From an uncultured Opitutia bacterium (lineage in GTDB: Bacteria; Verrucomicrobiota; Verrucomicrobiia; Opitutales; UBA953): a stretch of DNA of 15,258 nucleotides. How positions within the stretch are numbered: the stretch's first letter is position 1; every line of letters starts with the position of its first letter. Below the pieces are notes generated by a model that was not told the DNA's origin, did not search any database, and saw nothing but the letters and a program-made list of their open reading frames with translations. The position numbers and the translations under genes are program-made. Shown here one piece after another: positions 7,950 to 15,258 of the stretch. Location: contig CAIRWP010000001.1 in assembly GCA_903882335.1 (NCBI GenBank), positions 1 to 15,258 on the forward strand. The letters are read 5' to 3'.

Positions 7950-10010
7950 CTACTCCAATACCTGAATATGATTGATGCTGGTGAACCGGCGATGGTCGGT
8001 GAACTGGCGGATCAGCTTCTTCTGGGCGTCCACCTCGAAGATCTGGGCGGTGGCGCCGAGGTGGCCGTGGCCGAGCCAGTTCATGACGAGGGTATTACCG
8101 TTGGCGAGGCGTTCGACCGAGCTGGCGAGGTAGAGGGGGTTGTCGGTGACTTCGTTGCGGCCGATGTTCCAGACGATCTTGCCGGATTTGTCGTATTCCA
8201 CGACGCCATCGCCTTCACCGAGGGCGACGAGCCAATTACCGTTGGTGAGTTCGCGGATGTCATGGACATCGCCGTTGACGGCCTGGGAGCGGAGCAGTTT
8301 TCCTTCCGCCGAGAGCTCAAGCACCGCGCGGTCGCCCTTGGCGCTCACGAGGTAGCGGCCATCGGCCGTCTTGCGACACCCGCGCATCTGCTCGTGGGTC
8401 TTGATGGTCGGCGTCAGCGGGACTTTGATCTCCTTGGCGATTTTGCCGTCACGGCCGATCTCCAGGAGCCGGCCCGGGCCGCATTCGACCACGAGCACGC
8501 GCCCGTCGGCCAGAGGCTGGCAACCCTGGATCTCGGTCTTCGGGTCAGCGACGTATTCCCAGGCCACGGACTGGTCGGGCTTCACTTCCTTGGCGCCTTT
8601 GACGTGGCTGAAGAGCACGTTGCCGTTGGGCAGCAGCCAGGAATCCTGCGGGCGTTCGGCCGGGGTGGACCATTCGACATGTCCGTCGGCGGCGACGATC
8701 GCGACCTGGTTGCCGACGTAATCGCTGACGAGCAGGCGGCGGCCGAAGGGCTTCGGGTCGAGGCTCGCTTGCGGTCCTTGGGCGCGGTCGCCCAGAGCGT
8801 TACGATTGTTCTTCATCACCGGCGGCATCGGGGCTTCCCAGCCGGTGGGGGCGTTGACGCTGATCACCTTGCGGAAGGTCACGTCGCCGAGGCGGAGGTT
8901 GTCGGCGATGACGCCGTTCCTCGAATGACGCCAGCAGTGGATGGCTTCGCCGTCGCTCTTGATGTGGTTTCCGATGACTTCGTAACCGTCCAGGTTGAAG
9001 TTAGGTTCGATGGCGGTGAGCTTGGTCTCGAAGTAATTGTAATTGCAGCGGACATTGCGAAGCTGGCCGCGGAAGGAGGGATGGCCGAGCAGGGTGCCGC
9101 TGCCGTTCGGATTGAGCGTGCGGGTGAATTGCACCGTGATGTGCTCGGCGTCGAACGATTCGCCGGGGCCGACCTTGCCGCCGGGGAGGAACTTGCCCGT
9201 GTGTTCGCCGTACATCATCACCGCGCGCATGGTGTCGGTCATCGTGATGCCCTCAACGAGCACGTTACGGACGCGGCCATGGATGAGCACGCAGGCGTTG
9301 ATGTTCTTCACCAGCCCGCTGGGCAGGTCGTTATGGGAGGCGTTGAGGTCGATGGTGCCCTTGCCCGTGATCCGGACGCCGGAGATGGTCTCCGCCTGGC
9401 GGCCGTGGCCGATGCGGATGCCGTAGGCCTCCGGGGCGTCGTAGGACACGAACCATACGCTACGGGCGCCGTGTCCGGTCTTGTTCGCGAAGCGGACCTT
9501 CACCCCGTGGCTGAGTTCCTGCCAGTCGCCCGTGATCGGGATGCCCTGGTGGGGCGTCTCGAAGAGTTTGCCGTCGCCCCAGGCGATGGTGTCAGGGGCG
9601 CCGTTCTTACCGCCGGTGACGATGACCGTGTAGACCGTGCTGCCGAAGAGCTCGGAGCCGTCGACCTTGCCCTTCTTCAGGTCGTAGGCGCCGCCGATCT
9701 CGAGGTCGTCGATCTTCTTGCCTGAATCCTGGTCGGTCGTGATCTCACCGACGCCTTCCTTATGGCAGACGCCCTCGGCCAGCTTCAGGGTCGCGCCGGC
9801 CATGAGCTCGATTTCGACCGACTTGTCGACGTAGAGGATCGCGCGGTGCTTCTTCAGGCCGTGCTGATGCAGGCCTGGCAGGAAGCTGAGCTTATCGCCC
9901 GGCGCGGCCGCGTCCATGACGGCCTGTGGGTCGTCGCCCGGCTTGATGCGGTGTTCGGCGGCGTCGGCGGCGACGGCCAGCAGGATGAGGGTAAGCGACG
10001 TCAGGCGCAT
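7950..10010 (-). CDS. Secreted fusion of a pectin-lyase-like beta-helix and an ASST-like beta-propeller
   Basis: The 686-residue protein starts at ATG 10008-10010, 3 nt after the DUF1501 stop, and ends at TAG 7950-7952. A signal peptide covers about 1-18 (MRLTSLTLILLAVAADAA). Residues about 20-400 look like a right-handed parallel beta-helix of the pectin-lyase type: an opening PGDDPQAVMDAAAPGDKLSF, then coil-like repeats such as VRITGKGTIDL, VRNVLVEGITMTDT, LRNVRCNYNYF, YEVIGNHIKSDGEAIHCW and RNGVIADNLRLGD. From about 425 to the end there are propeller blades of the arylsulfotransferase/PQQ-like type: SWLLPNGNVLF, QPLADGRVLVVE, RKTADGRYLVSA, RELTNGNWLVAL, ERLANGNTLVMN, alternating with strands like GKIVWNIGR. 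I cannot identify catalytic residues in either half, so it may be a lyase-like enzyme with a binding propeller or wholly a binding protein. Its coupling to the two upstream genes indicates a shared role. Confidence 0.88.
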   Translation of the reverse strand: MRLTSLTLILLAVAADAAEHRIKPGDDPQAVMDAAAPGDKLSFLPGLHQHGLKKHRAILYVDKSVEIELMAGATLKLAEGVCHKEGVGEITTDQDSGKKIDDLEIGGAYDLKKGKVDGSELFGSTVYTVIVTGGKNGAPDTIAWGDGKLFETPHQGIPITGDWQELSHGVKVRFANKTGHGARSVWFVSYDAPEAYGIRIGHGRQAETISGVRITGKGTIDLNASHNDLPSGLVKNINACVLIHGRVRNVLVEGITMTDTMRAVMMYGEHTGKFLPGGKVGPGESFDAEHITVQFTRTLNPNGSGTLLGHPSFRGQLRNVRCNYNYFETKLTAIEPNFNLDGYEVIGNHIKSDGEAIHCWRHSRNGVIADNLRLGDVTFRKVISVNAPTGWEAPMPPVMKNNRNALGDRAQGPQASLDPKPFGRRLLVSDYVGNQVAIVAADGHVEWSTPAERPQDSWLLPNGNVLFSHVKGAKEVKPDQSVAWEYVADPKTEIQGCQPLADGRVLVVECGPGRLLEIGRDGKIAKEIKVPLTPTIKTHEQMRGCRKTADGRYLVSAKGDRAVLELSAEGKLLRSQAVNGDVHDIRELTNGNWLVALGEGDGVVEYDKSGKIVWNIGRNEVTDNPLYLASSVERLANGNTLVMNWLGHGHLGATAQIFEVDAQKKLIRQFTDHRRFTSINHIQVLE

Positions 10011-10013
10011 CGG

Positions 10014-11444
10014 TCAGCCGATGATTTTCTTATAAGGCTCGCCCTCGTTCTGGGTCGGGCGTTCCGGGCGGCCTTTGTAACGGTAGGTCAGGCCCATGTT
10101 GTCGATGCCCAGCAGCCACAGGATGGTCGCATGCAGGTCATGGACGTGCAAGGGGGTCTCCTGGGCGCGCAGGCCCAGTTCGTCGGTGCTGCCGATGGTC
10201 TGGCCGCCTTTCACGCCGCCGCCGGCCATCCACATCGTGAAGCCGGTGGGGTTATGGTCGCGCCCGTCGCCCTTTTCGGACATCGGGGTGCGCCCGAACT
10301 CGCCGCCCCAGACGACGAGCGTGTCCTCGAGCAGGCCGCGGGCCTTGAGGTCCTTGAGCAGGCCGGCGACCGGCTGGTCCATCGAGGCGCACAGCCCGGC
10401 GTGGTTGCTCTCGATCTTGGCGTGGGCGTCCCACTTGGAGCCGGCGCCATGGTAGATCTGCACGAAGCGGACGCCTTGCTCCACCATCCGGCGGGCGAGC
10501 AGGCAGAGGCGGCCCATGCTTTCGGTGGTCTTGTCGTCGAGCCCGTAGAGCTTGCGGGTGGCTGCGGTCTCGCCGGTCAGGTCGACGACGCCGGGGGCTT
10601 CGGCCTGCATGCGCGCGGCCAGCTCGTAGCCGGCCAGGCGGGCGCCGAGCTCGGTGCGGTCGGGGTAGCGGGCGGCGAACTCCTGGTTCACGCTGTTGAT
10701 CAGCCGCAGCTTGCTCTGCTGGAGGTCGGCGCTGACGGCTTCGGGCGTGTTCAGGTGGGGGATCGGTTCGGAGCCGCCCGAGAGGCGCACACCTTGGTAG
10801 ACGGCGGGCATGAAGCCGGCCCCCCAGTTGCGCGGTCCGTTGATGACGGTGTTCTGGTTATCCTGCATCACGATGAACGACGGCAGGTTGCGGTTCGCGG
10901 AGCCGATGCCGTAGTTGATCCAGGAGCCGAGCGACGGCTTGCCCGCGAGGATGGAGCCCGTGTTCATCTGGCAGACGCCCGCGGAGTGGTTGATGCCGTC
11001 GGCCTTGCAGGAACGGATCACCGCGAGGTCGTCGGCGCAGGAGGCGATGTGCGGGATCCAGTCCGAGAACCATTGGCCGGACTGCCCGTGCTGTTTCCAG
11101 GCCCGCTTCGAGGCGAGCAGGGGCGACTTCGATTCGCCCATCGCGGTGATGACGGAGCCGAAGCTGTCCGGCAGGCGCTGACCGGCGAGTTTGTTCAGCA
11201 GCGGCTTCGGGTCGAAGAGGTCCATCTGCGACGGACCGCCTTCCATGAAGAGGAAGATGACGCTCTTGGCGCGCGGTTTGATCTGGCCGACGCCGGGCTG
11301 GAGCGGGGTGCCGGGGGCGGGGACGCTCAGTTCCTTTCCGAGGAGGTCGCTGAAGGCCATGGCACCGAGGCCGAGGCCGGCCTGGAAGAGGAAGTCGCGC
11401 CGGGAGGATGAGGCTTCGACGCGATGGCAGCGGGGGTCGTTCAT
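10014..11444 (-). CDS. Tat-exported DUF1501 protein (copy in unit 1)
   Basis: The 476-residue protein starts at ATG 11442-11444, overlapping the preceding cytochrome stop by four bases (ATGA), which indicates translational coupling. A clear twin-arginine signal SSRRDFLFQAGLGLGAMAF (13-31, RR at 15-16) predicts Tat export. DUF1501 is recognised from VIFLFMEGGPSQMDLFDPKP at 62-81, KWDAHAKIESNHAGL at 337-351, GGEFGRTP at 380-387, GDGRDHNPTGF at 392-402 and HDLHATILWLLGID at 435-448. The Asp/His motifs match those of the other DUF1501 protein here. The two are clearly paralogous but diverged in the middle: here IVMQDNQNTVINGPRNWG, there a GNAGVPHGGVGL stretch, so they may act on different substrates. 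The family has no proven activity. Neighbours are the DUF1549/DUF1553 cytochrome before it and the beta-helix/propeller fusion 3 nt after it. Confidence 0.94.
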   Translation of the reverse strand: MNDPRCHRVEASSSRRDFLFQAGLGLGAMAFSDLLGKELSVPAPGTPLQPGVGQIKPRAKSVIFLFMEGGPSQMDLFDPKPLLNKLAGQRLPDSFGSVITAMGESKSPLLASKRAWKQHGQSGQWFSDWIPHIASCADDLAVIRSCKADGINHSAGVCQMNTGSILAGKPSLGSWINYGIGSANRNLPSFIVMQDNQNTVINGPRNWGAGFMPAVYQGVRLSGGSEPIPHLNTPEAVSADLQQSKLRLINSVNQEFAARYPDRTELGARLAGYELAARMQAEAPGVVDLTGETAATRKLYGLDDKTTESMGRLCLLARRMVEQGVRFVQIYHGAGSKWDAHAKIESNHAGLCASMDQPVAGLLKDLKARGLLEDTLVVWGGEFGRTPMSEKGDGRDHNPTGFTMWMAGGGVKGGQTIGSTDELGLRAQETPLHVHDLHATILWLLGIDNMGLTYRYKGRPERPTQNEGEPYKKIIG

Positions 11445-14400
11445 TCGACGTAGAGGAATTCGGAGGAATTGAGGAGGGCGTGGCAGAGGGCGGCCAAGGG
11501 GGCGTGGGCCGCCTTGGCCGCCGTGGGCGCGGCGACCGCCTTGGCGGCGCCGAAGGTCAGGTCGCGGCTCTGGCCGGAGGAGTCGCGCATCGTCCCGGTC
11601 TTGGTCTCGAACCGCCAGAACCCCAGCGTGCTCGGCTTGATGTCCTCGTTGGCGTAGAGCAGGCCCTGGTCGTCGAGCGCGCCGACGCTCAGGCGCAGGT
11701 CGTCGATCACGCCGTGGAAGGAGCTTTCGGGGTCATTCCCCTTGCCGCCGAGCTGGATAGGCTGGGCGGCGGTGCGTACCCCGGTGAGGCGGGTGGGGAC
11801 GCGGTCATGGAGCAGGGGCTCGTCGTCGTTGGCGAGGTCCTTGAGCGTGAAGGTCACCTCGCCCGGCCCGTTCTGGTCGGCGTAGCGCACGGCGGCCGCG
11901 GCGTAGTAAGGCTTGTTCAGTTCGATGCTGAGGTTCGAGAACTGCACGGCCTCGCCGAAGCCGCCGCCCACGAGCGGGCCGAATGCCTGCAACACGAGCA
12001 CGCGGGGGGCGCGTCGCGACTTCTGGCCGGTGATGCCGAACTGCCAGTAGCCGTCGGTCTTGCCCTTGCCGACCTGGGCGGCGATGACGCGGACGGCGCC
12101 GCCGTCGCTCACGGTGCGGGGCACGATGACCCCTTCGATGGTGAAGCCGCGGGCGAGGTCGGCCTCGGTGGCGCCGGGCGCGACGAACGGTTGGCGATGG
12201 GCGGGCTCGAGGTGGGCGCCTTGGCCGTCGCGGAAGGGCACCTTCTCGGGTTGGAAGTCGTTGGCGACGGCCGCGGCCACTTTTGCCGGCGCCTTCTGCG
12301 CGCGGACTTCCTGCAGGAAGGCTTCGGCGCGTTTGGCTTCGGCCGCGCTGGGCACCCGGGCGAACAGCAGCTGGTACAGGCGGCGGACCTGGGCGGCCTC
12401 GTCGCCGGGCGCCTCCTGGGCGACCCGGGCGGCGAGGAGCTCGCCGCGCTTGAGCATGAACGGGCTGTTGAGCAGCAGGAGCGACTGGATCGGGGTCGTT
12501 GTGACGTCGCGGGAGGACGCGCTGCTGAACCACTGCGGGGCGTCGAAGACGTCGGCGAGCGGGTCGCGGTTGTTGCGCATGATGCGCGTGAAGATACTGC
12601 GCACCGGCTCGCCGTAGACGACGCCCGGCCCGGCTTGCTTGTCGGCCTTCAGGTCGCCGCACGCGGCGAAGAGGGCGTCGCGGATCTGTTCCGCCTCGAG
12701 GCGCTGGGGTTGGTTGCGCCAGAGCAGCACGTTCTGCGGGTCCTTCAGCTGGCCGGCCTGCGGGGCGGGGTGCGCGGAGGAGCGGCGGTAGGCGGCGCTG
12801 GTCAGGATGAGGCGATGCATGGCCTTCTGGTCCCAGCCTTGGGCCATGAACTCGGCGGCGAGCCAATCGAGCAGCGCGGGGTGCGAAGGCGGTTCGCCGA
12901 GCCGGCCGAAGTCGCTCGCATAGGGCGCGAGGCCGCGGCGGAAGCAGAGTTGCCAGAGCCGGTTCATCGCGAGGCGCGCGGTGAAGGGGTTGGACGGCTC
13001 GGTCAGCCAGCGCGCGAGGGCGGAACGGCGGCCGGTGGAGGCGCCGTCGGCGGGTGGGGTGATGCGGGCGGGCTCGGCCGGGTACTGCGCGCTGAGCACC
13101 GTGAGGAAGGCGGGCGGTACGATGGTGTTCTTCTTGGGGATGACGGCGTCGATCGGCGTCGCGCCGGTCTCGCGGACGGCGAGAACGTAGGGCGGCTCCG
13201 CGGGCTTGAGCTTATCATGCTCGGCGAGCTGGCGCTTCAGGTCGGCGTGCCGGACGCTGTCGTCGCCCTTGATGGAGCGGTCGAGGCGGGCGTATTCGTA
13301 CTCGATCTGGCGCCAGGCCAGCGCGGCGACCTGCTGTTCGTAGGGCGTCCGCTGCGCTTCCGGCCGGCGGAGCATCGCCTGGACGTCATCCGGGAATATC
13401 TCGATGGCCTTCCGGGTCGCGGTCTCGCGGTATTTCCCCTCGAGCACGGCAATCTCGGCGCGGATAGCCTGCGTCGCCTGCTCCCATTTCGCCAGTTTGC
13501 GGGCGTGCTCGCCGGCCTGGTCCTTCGTCCAGGCGATGCGGTCCTCGACGGGCAGGGTGTTGCTGAAGAAACTGCGGAGAGCGTAGTAGTCGCGCTGGAG
13601 GATCGGGTCGAACTTGTGGTCATGGCAGCGCGCGCACTGCATGCCGGCGCCGAGGAAGACGTCGCCGGTGGTGTCGGTTACGTCGTTGAGGATGTTCTCC
13701 CACTGGCCGCGCGCGTCGCGGTTGTTGTATTCGTAGATCCAATGGCGGAGGTAGCCGAGCGCCGTGAGGGCCTCCGGGTCGCCGGGGAACAACTCATCGC
13801 CCGCGATCTGCTCATGCACGAAGCGGTCGTAGGGCTTGTTGTCGTTGTAGGCCTTGATGACGTAGTCGCGGTAACGCCAGGCCGTGGGGCGGAAGTCGTC
13901 GATGCGGAAGCCATCGCTGTCCGCGTAGCGCACCAGGTCGAGCCAGGCGCGGGCCATGCGCTGGCCGTAGGCCGGGGAGGCGAGGAGGCGGTCGACCAGT
14001 TGCTCGTAAGCCCGGGGGTCTTTGTCCTTCAGGAAGGCGTCCACCGCTTCGGGCGTAGGCGGGAGGCCGGTGGTGTCGAAGGTGACGCGTCGGATCAGGA
14101 CGGCGCGGTCGGCTTCACCGGCGGGAGTCAGGCCCACTTGCGCGAGGCGCGCCTCGATGAAGCGGTCGACGGGGTGGGCGGCCGGGCCGGCCGGAAGCTC
14201 CGGACGTCGGACGGGTTGATAGGCCCACCAGGACTTTTCCTTCGCGCCGATGGTGCCGGGCAGGTAGCGACCGGCGACGGGCTCCTTGGTGCGGCTCCGG
14301 GGCCAGGGCGCGCCGGCTTGGACCCAGTCTTGGAGCAGTTTGACCTGCGTCGCGGTGAGGCGGTCGCCCTTGGGGGGCATCCTGACGTCCGGATCGGTCG

Positions 14401-14656
14401 AAAGGATGTTCTTCAGAAACAGGCTCTTGGCCGGGTCGCCGGGTACCAGAGCCGCGCCGCTGTCCCCGCCGGTGGTCAGGCCGGCCAGCGAATCCATGAC
14501 TAGTCCGCCCTTGTTCTTCCCCGCGGAGTGGCTGTGGCACTTGAAGCAACGCTCCTCGAGCAAGGCGACGGCCCGCTCCGCGACGGGCTCATCGGCGCCG
14601 CGCAGAGGCAGGGCGGCAAGGCCGAGCAACAGGGCATGGCGGAGTCCGAGGGGCAT
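11441..14656 (-). CDS. Secreted c-type cytochrome: PSCyt1, DUF1549, DUF1553 interrupted by a LamG-like domain
   Basis: The 1071-residue protein begins at ATG 14654-14656; no strong ribosome site is visible. Signal peptide about 1-21 (MPLGLRHALLLGLAALPLRG). PSCyt1 has haem motif CFKCH at 37-41 and VRMPPKGDRLTATQ at 91-104. DUF1549 covers about 160-370 with DTTGLPPTPEAVDAF, WLDLVRYADSDGF, AWRYRDYVIKAYNDNKPYDRF and the second haem motif CARCHDHKFDP at 341-351. A charged helical stretch follows (about 375-485). DUF1553 begins at about 543 (NPFTARLAMNRLW, SDFGRLGEPPSHPALLDWL, TTTPIQSLLLLN) and runs to about 788. A LamG-like beta domain occupies about 815-1005, then a LGFWRFETKTGTMRDSSG segment, and only at 1054-1071 comes the usual DUF1553 ending LAALCHALLNSSEFLYVE. 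Two CxxCH motifs predict two covalent haems. Function is unknown; context suggests extracytoplasmic polysaccharide work. Confidence 0.93.
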   Translation of the reverse strand: MPLGLRHALLLGLAALPLRGADEPVAERAVALLEERCFKCHSHSAGKNKGGLVMDSLAGLTTGGDSGAALVPGDPAKSLFLKNILSTDPDVRMPPKGDRLTATQVKLLQDWVQAGAPWPRSRTKEPVAGRYLPGTIGAKEKSWWAYQPVRRPELPAGPAAHPVDRFIEARLAQVGLTPAGEADRAVLIRRVTFDTTGLPPTPEAVDAFLKDKDPRAYEQLVDRLLASPAYGQRMARAWLDLVRYADSDGFRIDDFRPTAWRYRDYVIKAYNDNKPYDRFVHEQIAGDELFPGDPEALTALGYLRHWIYEYNNRDARGQWENILNDVTDTTGDVFLGAGMQCARCHDHKFDPILQRDYYALRSFFSNTLPVEDRIAWTKDQAGEHARKLAKWEQATQAIRAEIAVLEGKYRETATRKAIEIFPDDVQAMLRRPEAQRTPYEQQVAALAWRQIEYEYARLDRSIKGDDSVRHADLKRQLAEHDKLKPAEPPYVLAVRETGATPIDAVIPKKNTIVPPAFLTVLSAQYPAEPARITPPADGASTGRRSALARWLTEPSNPFTARLAMNRLWQLCFRRGLAPYASDFGRLGEPPSHPALLDWLAAEFMAQGWDQKAMHRLILTSAAYRRSSAHPAPQAGQLKDPQNVLLWRNQPQRLEAEQIRDALFAACGDLKADKQAGPGVVYGEPVRSIFTRIMRNNRDPLADVFDAPQWFSSASSRDVTTTPIQSLLLLNSPFMLKRGELLAARVAQEAPGDEAAQVRRLYQLLFARVPSAAEAKRAEAFLQEVRAQKAPAKVAAAVANDFQPEKVPFRDGQGAHLEPAHRQPFVAPGATEADLARGFTIEGVIVPRTVSDGGAVRVIAAQVGKGKTDGYWQFGITGQKSRRAPRVLVLQAFGPLVGGGFGEAVQFSNLSIELNKPYYAAAAVRYADQNGPGEVTFTLKDLANDDEPLLHDRVPTRLTGVRTAAQPIQLGGKGNDPESSFHGVIDDLRLSVGALDDQGLLYANEDIKPSTLGFWRFETKTGTMRDSSGQSRDLTFGAAKAVAAPTAAKAAHAPLAALCHALLNSSEFLYVE

Positions 14657-14701
14657 CTTATCAAGAATACGAATAAGCCCGCCCGTCCGGCTGGGAAGGG
14701 T

Positions 14702-14726
14702 AAAAACCGGGCCCCCGCCGGCCCCC
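14702..14726 (-). terminator. Rho-independent terminator of the pectate lyase gene
   Basis: Directly after the lyase stop codon the minus strand has GGGCC (14724-14720), a 6-nt loop GGCGGG, GGCCC (14713-14709), GG and then TTTTT (14706-14702). A GC-only stem followed at once by a T-run is the standard form. It implies that the downstream cytochrome unit has its own promoter in the 45 bp before 14656, or is fed by readthrough. Confidence 0.65.
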
Positions 14727-15258
14727 TCAGCGGCGGCGCTGCCAGTCCGGGTAATCCTTGGTCAGGAGGTCGCTGGCGTATTCCCCGAACCAACTGTAGC
14801 CGTTGCGGCGCTCATACCCGATATCGGCCAGCTTGGGCTTGGGGATGCCGTCCCGGTCGCAGACGTAGGGCTGGCCGGTCTTGAGGTCGTAGAAGCGGGC
14901 CCAGAGGGCGGGGGCCTGGGTGTCCGGGAGCAGGACGCGGTCCTTGCCCTTGGGGGCCTGGGGGTCGTCGACCGTCGTGAGGCGCAGCCCGGTGACCTTG
15001 TGCTGGTCGAGCCAGCGCACCGCGCCCTCGACGGCCGCCTTCACCTCGGTCGAGGGCTGCTCCAGGCTCATCAGCAGGCGCACGATCCCGACCGACTCGC
15101 TGCCACTGAACGAAGGCAGCTCATAACTGCGCGCCTTGGCGGGGGCGAAGGTCTGCTCATCGTGCTGCGCGCACCAGACGGTCCGTTGGCCGTCGACGAC
15201 GATCTGGCACTTCAGGATGCAGTCGATGCCGCGGTCGAAGGCCGACTGGCAGGCCGCG
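14727..15258 (-). CDS. Pectate lyase, polysaccharide lyase family 10, C-terminal part (5' end off the right edge)
   Basis: The frame is open from the right edge to TGA 14727-14729 and gives 176 residues. It extends beyond the GTG at 15083, which is only an internal valine. PL10 (PF09492) is recognised from a chain of family motifs: GIDCILKCQIVVDGQRTVWC, AQHDEQTFAPAKARSYELPS, FSGSESVGIVRLLMSLE, RWLDQHKVTGLRL, ALWARFYDLKTGQPYVCDRD, GIPKPKLADIGYERRNGYSW and a final LLTKDYPDWQRRR. PL10 enzymes cut polygalacturonate by calcium-dependent beta-elimination and are normally secreted; the signal peptide would be outside the window. The C-terminal domain appears complete, with no frameshift. It ends 70 bp before the cytochrome unit and has its own terminator. 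It is the only gene here whose enzymatic class is well supported, and it points to pectin use. Confidence 0.92.
   Translation of the reverse strand, partial: AACQSAFDRGIDCILKCQIVVDGQRTVWCAQHDEQTFAPAKARSYELPSFSGSESVGIVRLLMSLEQPSTEVKAAVEGAVRWLDQHKVTGLRLTTVDDPQAPKGKDRVLLPDTQAPALWARFYDLKTGQPYVCDRDGIPKPKLADIGYERRNGYSWFGEYASDLLTKDYPDWQRRR

Noticed and set aside
7968..9725. Plus-strand open frame of 585 codons opposite the beta-helix/propeller gene
   Set aside because: Antisense shadow: no recognisable motif, and the minus strand has a signal peptide and two repeat folds.
11408..14503. Plus-strand open frame of 1031 codons opposite the 1071-residue cytochrome gene
   Set aside because: Low-complexity G/A/V/R/E-rich translation without domains; a GC-driven shadow of a gene with clear haem motifs and family domains.
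14657..14701. Promoter for the cytochrome unit with -10 TATTCT just before the ATG
   Set aside because: Only four of six -10 bases fit, the spacing would make the transcript almost leaderless, and no -35 sequence is present.

Overview
The window is GC-rich (clearly above 60% by eye), and every gene I can support is on the minus strand, so transcription runs from high to low coordinates. It carries two DUF1549/DUF1553 (PSCyt2/PSD1) multi-domain cytochromes, two Tat-exported DUF1501 proteins, an NHL propeller and a family 10 pectate lyase. This set is typical of Verrucomicrobiota (Planctomycetota is the main alternative). Nothing in the window fixes the taxon further. Few starts have a clear Shine-Dalgarno sequence, and one gene starts with TTG.

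Layout in transcription order: (1) the C-terminal part of a PL10 pectate lyase (14727-15258, 5' end off the right edge), followed by a good rho-independent terminator at 14702-14726. (2) A tight three-gene unit: a DUF1549/DUF1553 cytochrome (11441-14656), a Tat-exported DUF1501 protein (10014-11444, ATGA overlap) and a secreted beta-helix/beta-propeller fusion (7950-10010, 3-nt gap). (3) A gene-free, hairpin-rich gap (7644-7949) with two degenerate 7-bp repeat arrays. (4) A second unit: a very large DUF1549/LamG/DUF1553 cytochrome (3720-7643), a DUF1501 protein (2312-3718, 1-nt gap), a six-repeat NHL propeller broken by an in-frame amber codon (1148-2212), and the N-terminal 364 codons of a DNRLRE-like protein that looks like the front of a GH123/DUF4091-type glycosidase (1-1094, continues off the left edge).

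Both units have the same order: secreted cytochrome, then Tat-exported alkaline-phosphatase-clan protein, then beta-propeller. Each cytochrome also has a LamG domain, at a different place in the chain. With a pectate lyase on one side and a probable glycosidase on the other, the simplest reading is an extracytoplasmic glycan-processing region. The cytochrome and DUF1501 families have no established biochemical role, so that link is inference.

Points most worth checking: the repeated three-part gene order, the LamG domain splitting DUF1553 in the second cytochrome, the beta-helix/propeller fusion, the TAG codon in the NHL gene, and three unrelated heptanucleotide arrays in the non-coding gaps.
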